Below, piece after piece: positions 6,614 through 7,418 of a stretch of 7,418 bases of DNA. How positions within the stretch are numbered: the first letter of the stretch is position 1; every line of letters starts with the position of its first letter. The notes below the pieces were generated by a model. That model was not told the origin of the DNA, did not search any database, and saw only the letters and a program-made list of their open reading frames with translations. Where the stretch lies: contig JAGYJO010000066.1 in the NCBI GenBank assembly GCA_018402095.1, positions 1 through 7,418 on the forward strand, read 5' to 3'. This stretch comes from a bacterium. GTDB lineage: Bacteria; Margulisbacteria; Marinamargulisbacteria; SXXA01. A program made the position numbers and the translations under genes.

Positions 6614-7418
6614 TGGACACACAGGCAATAACCCTATTAAAAAAACAATTCGACCAATATCTACACTATGTAGAAGAGACAGGTACAGAATTTTGTTACG
6701 CCAGAGAACTCATGGTCTTGCTGGGCTATGATCGCTGGGAAAATTTTATCAGGGTCATTGAAAAAGCAAAAAATGCAGCCCAAAATAGTGATATAGAGAT
6801 AGCCGACCATTTTCGTGACATCACGAAAATGGTTGATATTGGCTCCGGTGCAGCCCGTCCGATCAGCGATATACAGCTCACGCGATATGCGTGCTACCTA
6901 GTCGCCCAGAACGGAGATTCACGGAAAAGCGAAATCGCCTTCGCACAAACCTACTTCGCAGTCCAAACCCGCAAGCAAGAGGTGATCGAAGAACGCCTTC
7001 ACCTGCAAGAGCGCCTCCAAGCACGGCAAAAACTGACGGAGTCTGAAACGGAATTATCGAAGAATATCTATGAGCGCGGTGTTGATGAACGGGGCTTTGG
7101 GCGTATTCGTTCGAGGGGTGATGCGGCGTTGTTTGGTGGGCATACAACGGCCCAAATGAAAGCAAAGCTAGAGATCTCCCCCACCCGACCCCTCGCTGAC
7201 TTTTTGCCAACCGTAACGCTTGCGGCCAAAAACCTGGCCACCGAGATCACAAACCACAATGTAAAGCAGCATGATCTGCAAGGGGAATCCTTGATCGGAC
7301 ATGAACATGTCCAAAACAACGCAAGTGTGCGGAGTATGCTCGTGGAACGTGGGATCAAGCCTGAGGCTTTGCCCGCTGAGGAAGATATTAAGAAGTTGGA
7401 GCGGCGGGTGGCTTCGGC
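6613..7418 (+). CDS. dinD: DNA-damage-inducible protein D family, 3'-truncated by the window
   Basis: DinD-family proteins have a Bro-N-like N-terminal domain; E. coli DinD is SOS-induced and reported to act against RecA filaments. The open frame gives 268 residues to the window edge; E. coli DinD has about 274, so only a short tail is probably missing. Recognised features: FCYARELMVLLGYDRWENF (27-45), DHFRDITKMVDIGSGAARP (65-83), the family hallmark LTRYACYLVAQNGD (89-102), FAQTYFAVQTRKQE (110-123), a charged helical stretch (about 123-150), FGGHTTAQMKAKLEI (174-188), and the C-terminal EALPAEEDIKKLE (251-263). The ATG at 6613 has a GGAGG site at good spacing. Its place in an hsd operon recalls other type I loci that carry DinD or RhuM genes; a role in tuning restriction during DNA damage is inference. 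I saw no recognisable LexA box upstream. Two palindromes lie inside the gene. Confidence 0.9.
   Translation, partial: MDTQAITLLKKQFDQYLHYVEETGTEFCYARELMVLLGYDRWENFIRVIEKAKNAAQNSDIEIADHFRDITKMVDIGSGAARPISDIQLTRYACYLVAQNGDSRKSEIAFAQTYFAVQTRKQEVIEERLHLQERLQARQKLTESETELSKNIYERGVDERGFGRIRSRGDAALFGGHTTAQMKAKLEISPTRPLADFLPTVTLAAKNLATEITNHNVKQHDLQGESLIGHEHVQNNASVRSMLVERGIKPEALPAEEDIKKLERRVAS
6806..6833. repeat. Perfect 28-bp palindrome inside dinD, same geometry as 6515-6542
   Basis: ACCATTTTCGTGA (6806-6818), spacer CA, then TCACGAAAATGGT (6821-6833); a G-U and a C-G pair extend it to 6804-6835. It sits in codons for the conserved DHFRDITKMV segment, where HF (CATTTT) and KM (AAAATG) are complementary by coding, which explains part of it but not all 13 pairs. 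The arms share a TTTT run at the same arm position as the upstream palindrome. Confidence 0.9.
7297..7312. repeat. 16-bp palindrome in the 3' part of dinD
   Basis: GGACATG (7297-7303), spacer AA, CATGTCC (7306-7312). It has the same 2-bp spacer as the two longer palindromes but only 7-bp arms; repeats of this size are expected a few times by chance in a window this long. Confidence 0.6.

Noticed and set aside
7201..7232. TTTTTGCC ... GGCCAAAAA as a third arm pair like the 6515 palindrome
   Set aside because: Only 6 exact pairs plus 2 across a bulge, with a long loop; too weak to join the two perfect palindromes.
6878..7358. Two overlapping reverse-strand open frames
   Set aside because: Both are antisense to a clear dinD coding frame.
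1..7418. tRNA, rRNA, CRISPR array or transposase
   Set aside because: No regularly spaced repeats, no cloverleaf or rRNA-like stretch, and no transposase motifs were seen on either strand.

Overview
This is a bacterial chromosomal window with two parts: a housekeeping DNA gyrase pair (1-4178) and, past a strong terminator, a defence-type cluster (4347-7418) built around a type I DNA methyltransferase. All recognised genes lie on the + strand. The organism cannot be named from this window, because there is no rRNA and no lineage-specific marker. What is visible is the standard genetic code, clear Shine-Dalgarno sites, gyrB and gyrA nine bases apart, and a GyrB without the roughly 165-residue insertion carried by E. 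coli GyrB. Taken together this points away from enterobacterial gyrase but does not select a phylum.

Region 1 (1-4178): the 3' five-sixths of gyrB, then complete gyrA, with the gyrA ribosome binding site overlapping the gyrB stop codon. The two subunits form the A2B2 gyrase that introduces negative supercoils. A 10-bp GC-rich hairpin followed by ten T's (4187-4227) ends this unit.

Region 2 (4179-4346): 168 bases with no gene. They hold the terminator, a weak promoter candidate placed so that transcripts could begin at or next to the hsdS ATG, and a 9-base near-repeat spaced 21 bp apart.

Region 3 (4347-7418): a tightly packed operon. It holds a single-TRD ('half') HsdS-type specificity protein, HsdM overlapping it by 8 bases, a 51-codon ORF starting one base after hsdM, and a DinD-family gene overlapping that ORF by one base and cut by the window end. 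No HsdR endonuclease is seen, so one may lie beyond the 3' end. The likely job is sequence-specific adenine methylation and restriction, with a DNA-damage-linked DinD protein co-expressed.

The most unusual feature is at the 3' end. Two perfect palindromes of identical geometry (13-bp arms, 2-bp spacer) lie 291 bp apart, one inside the 51-codon ORF and one inside dinD. The 51-codon ORF itself begins like a DinD protein and then diverges, suggesting a truncated extra dinD-type start joined to a palindrome-bearing segment.
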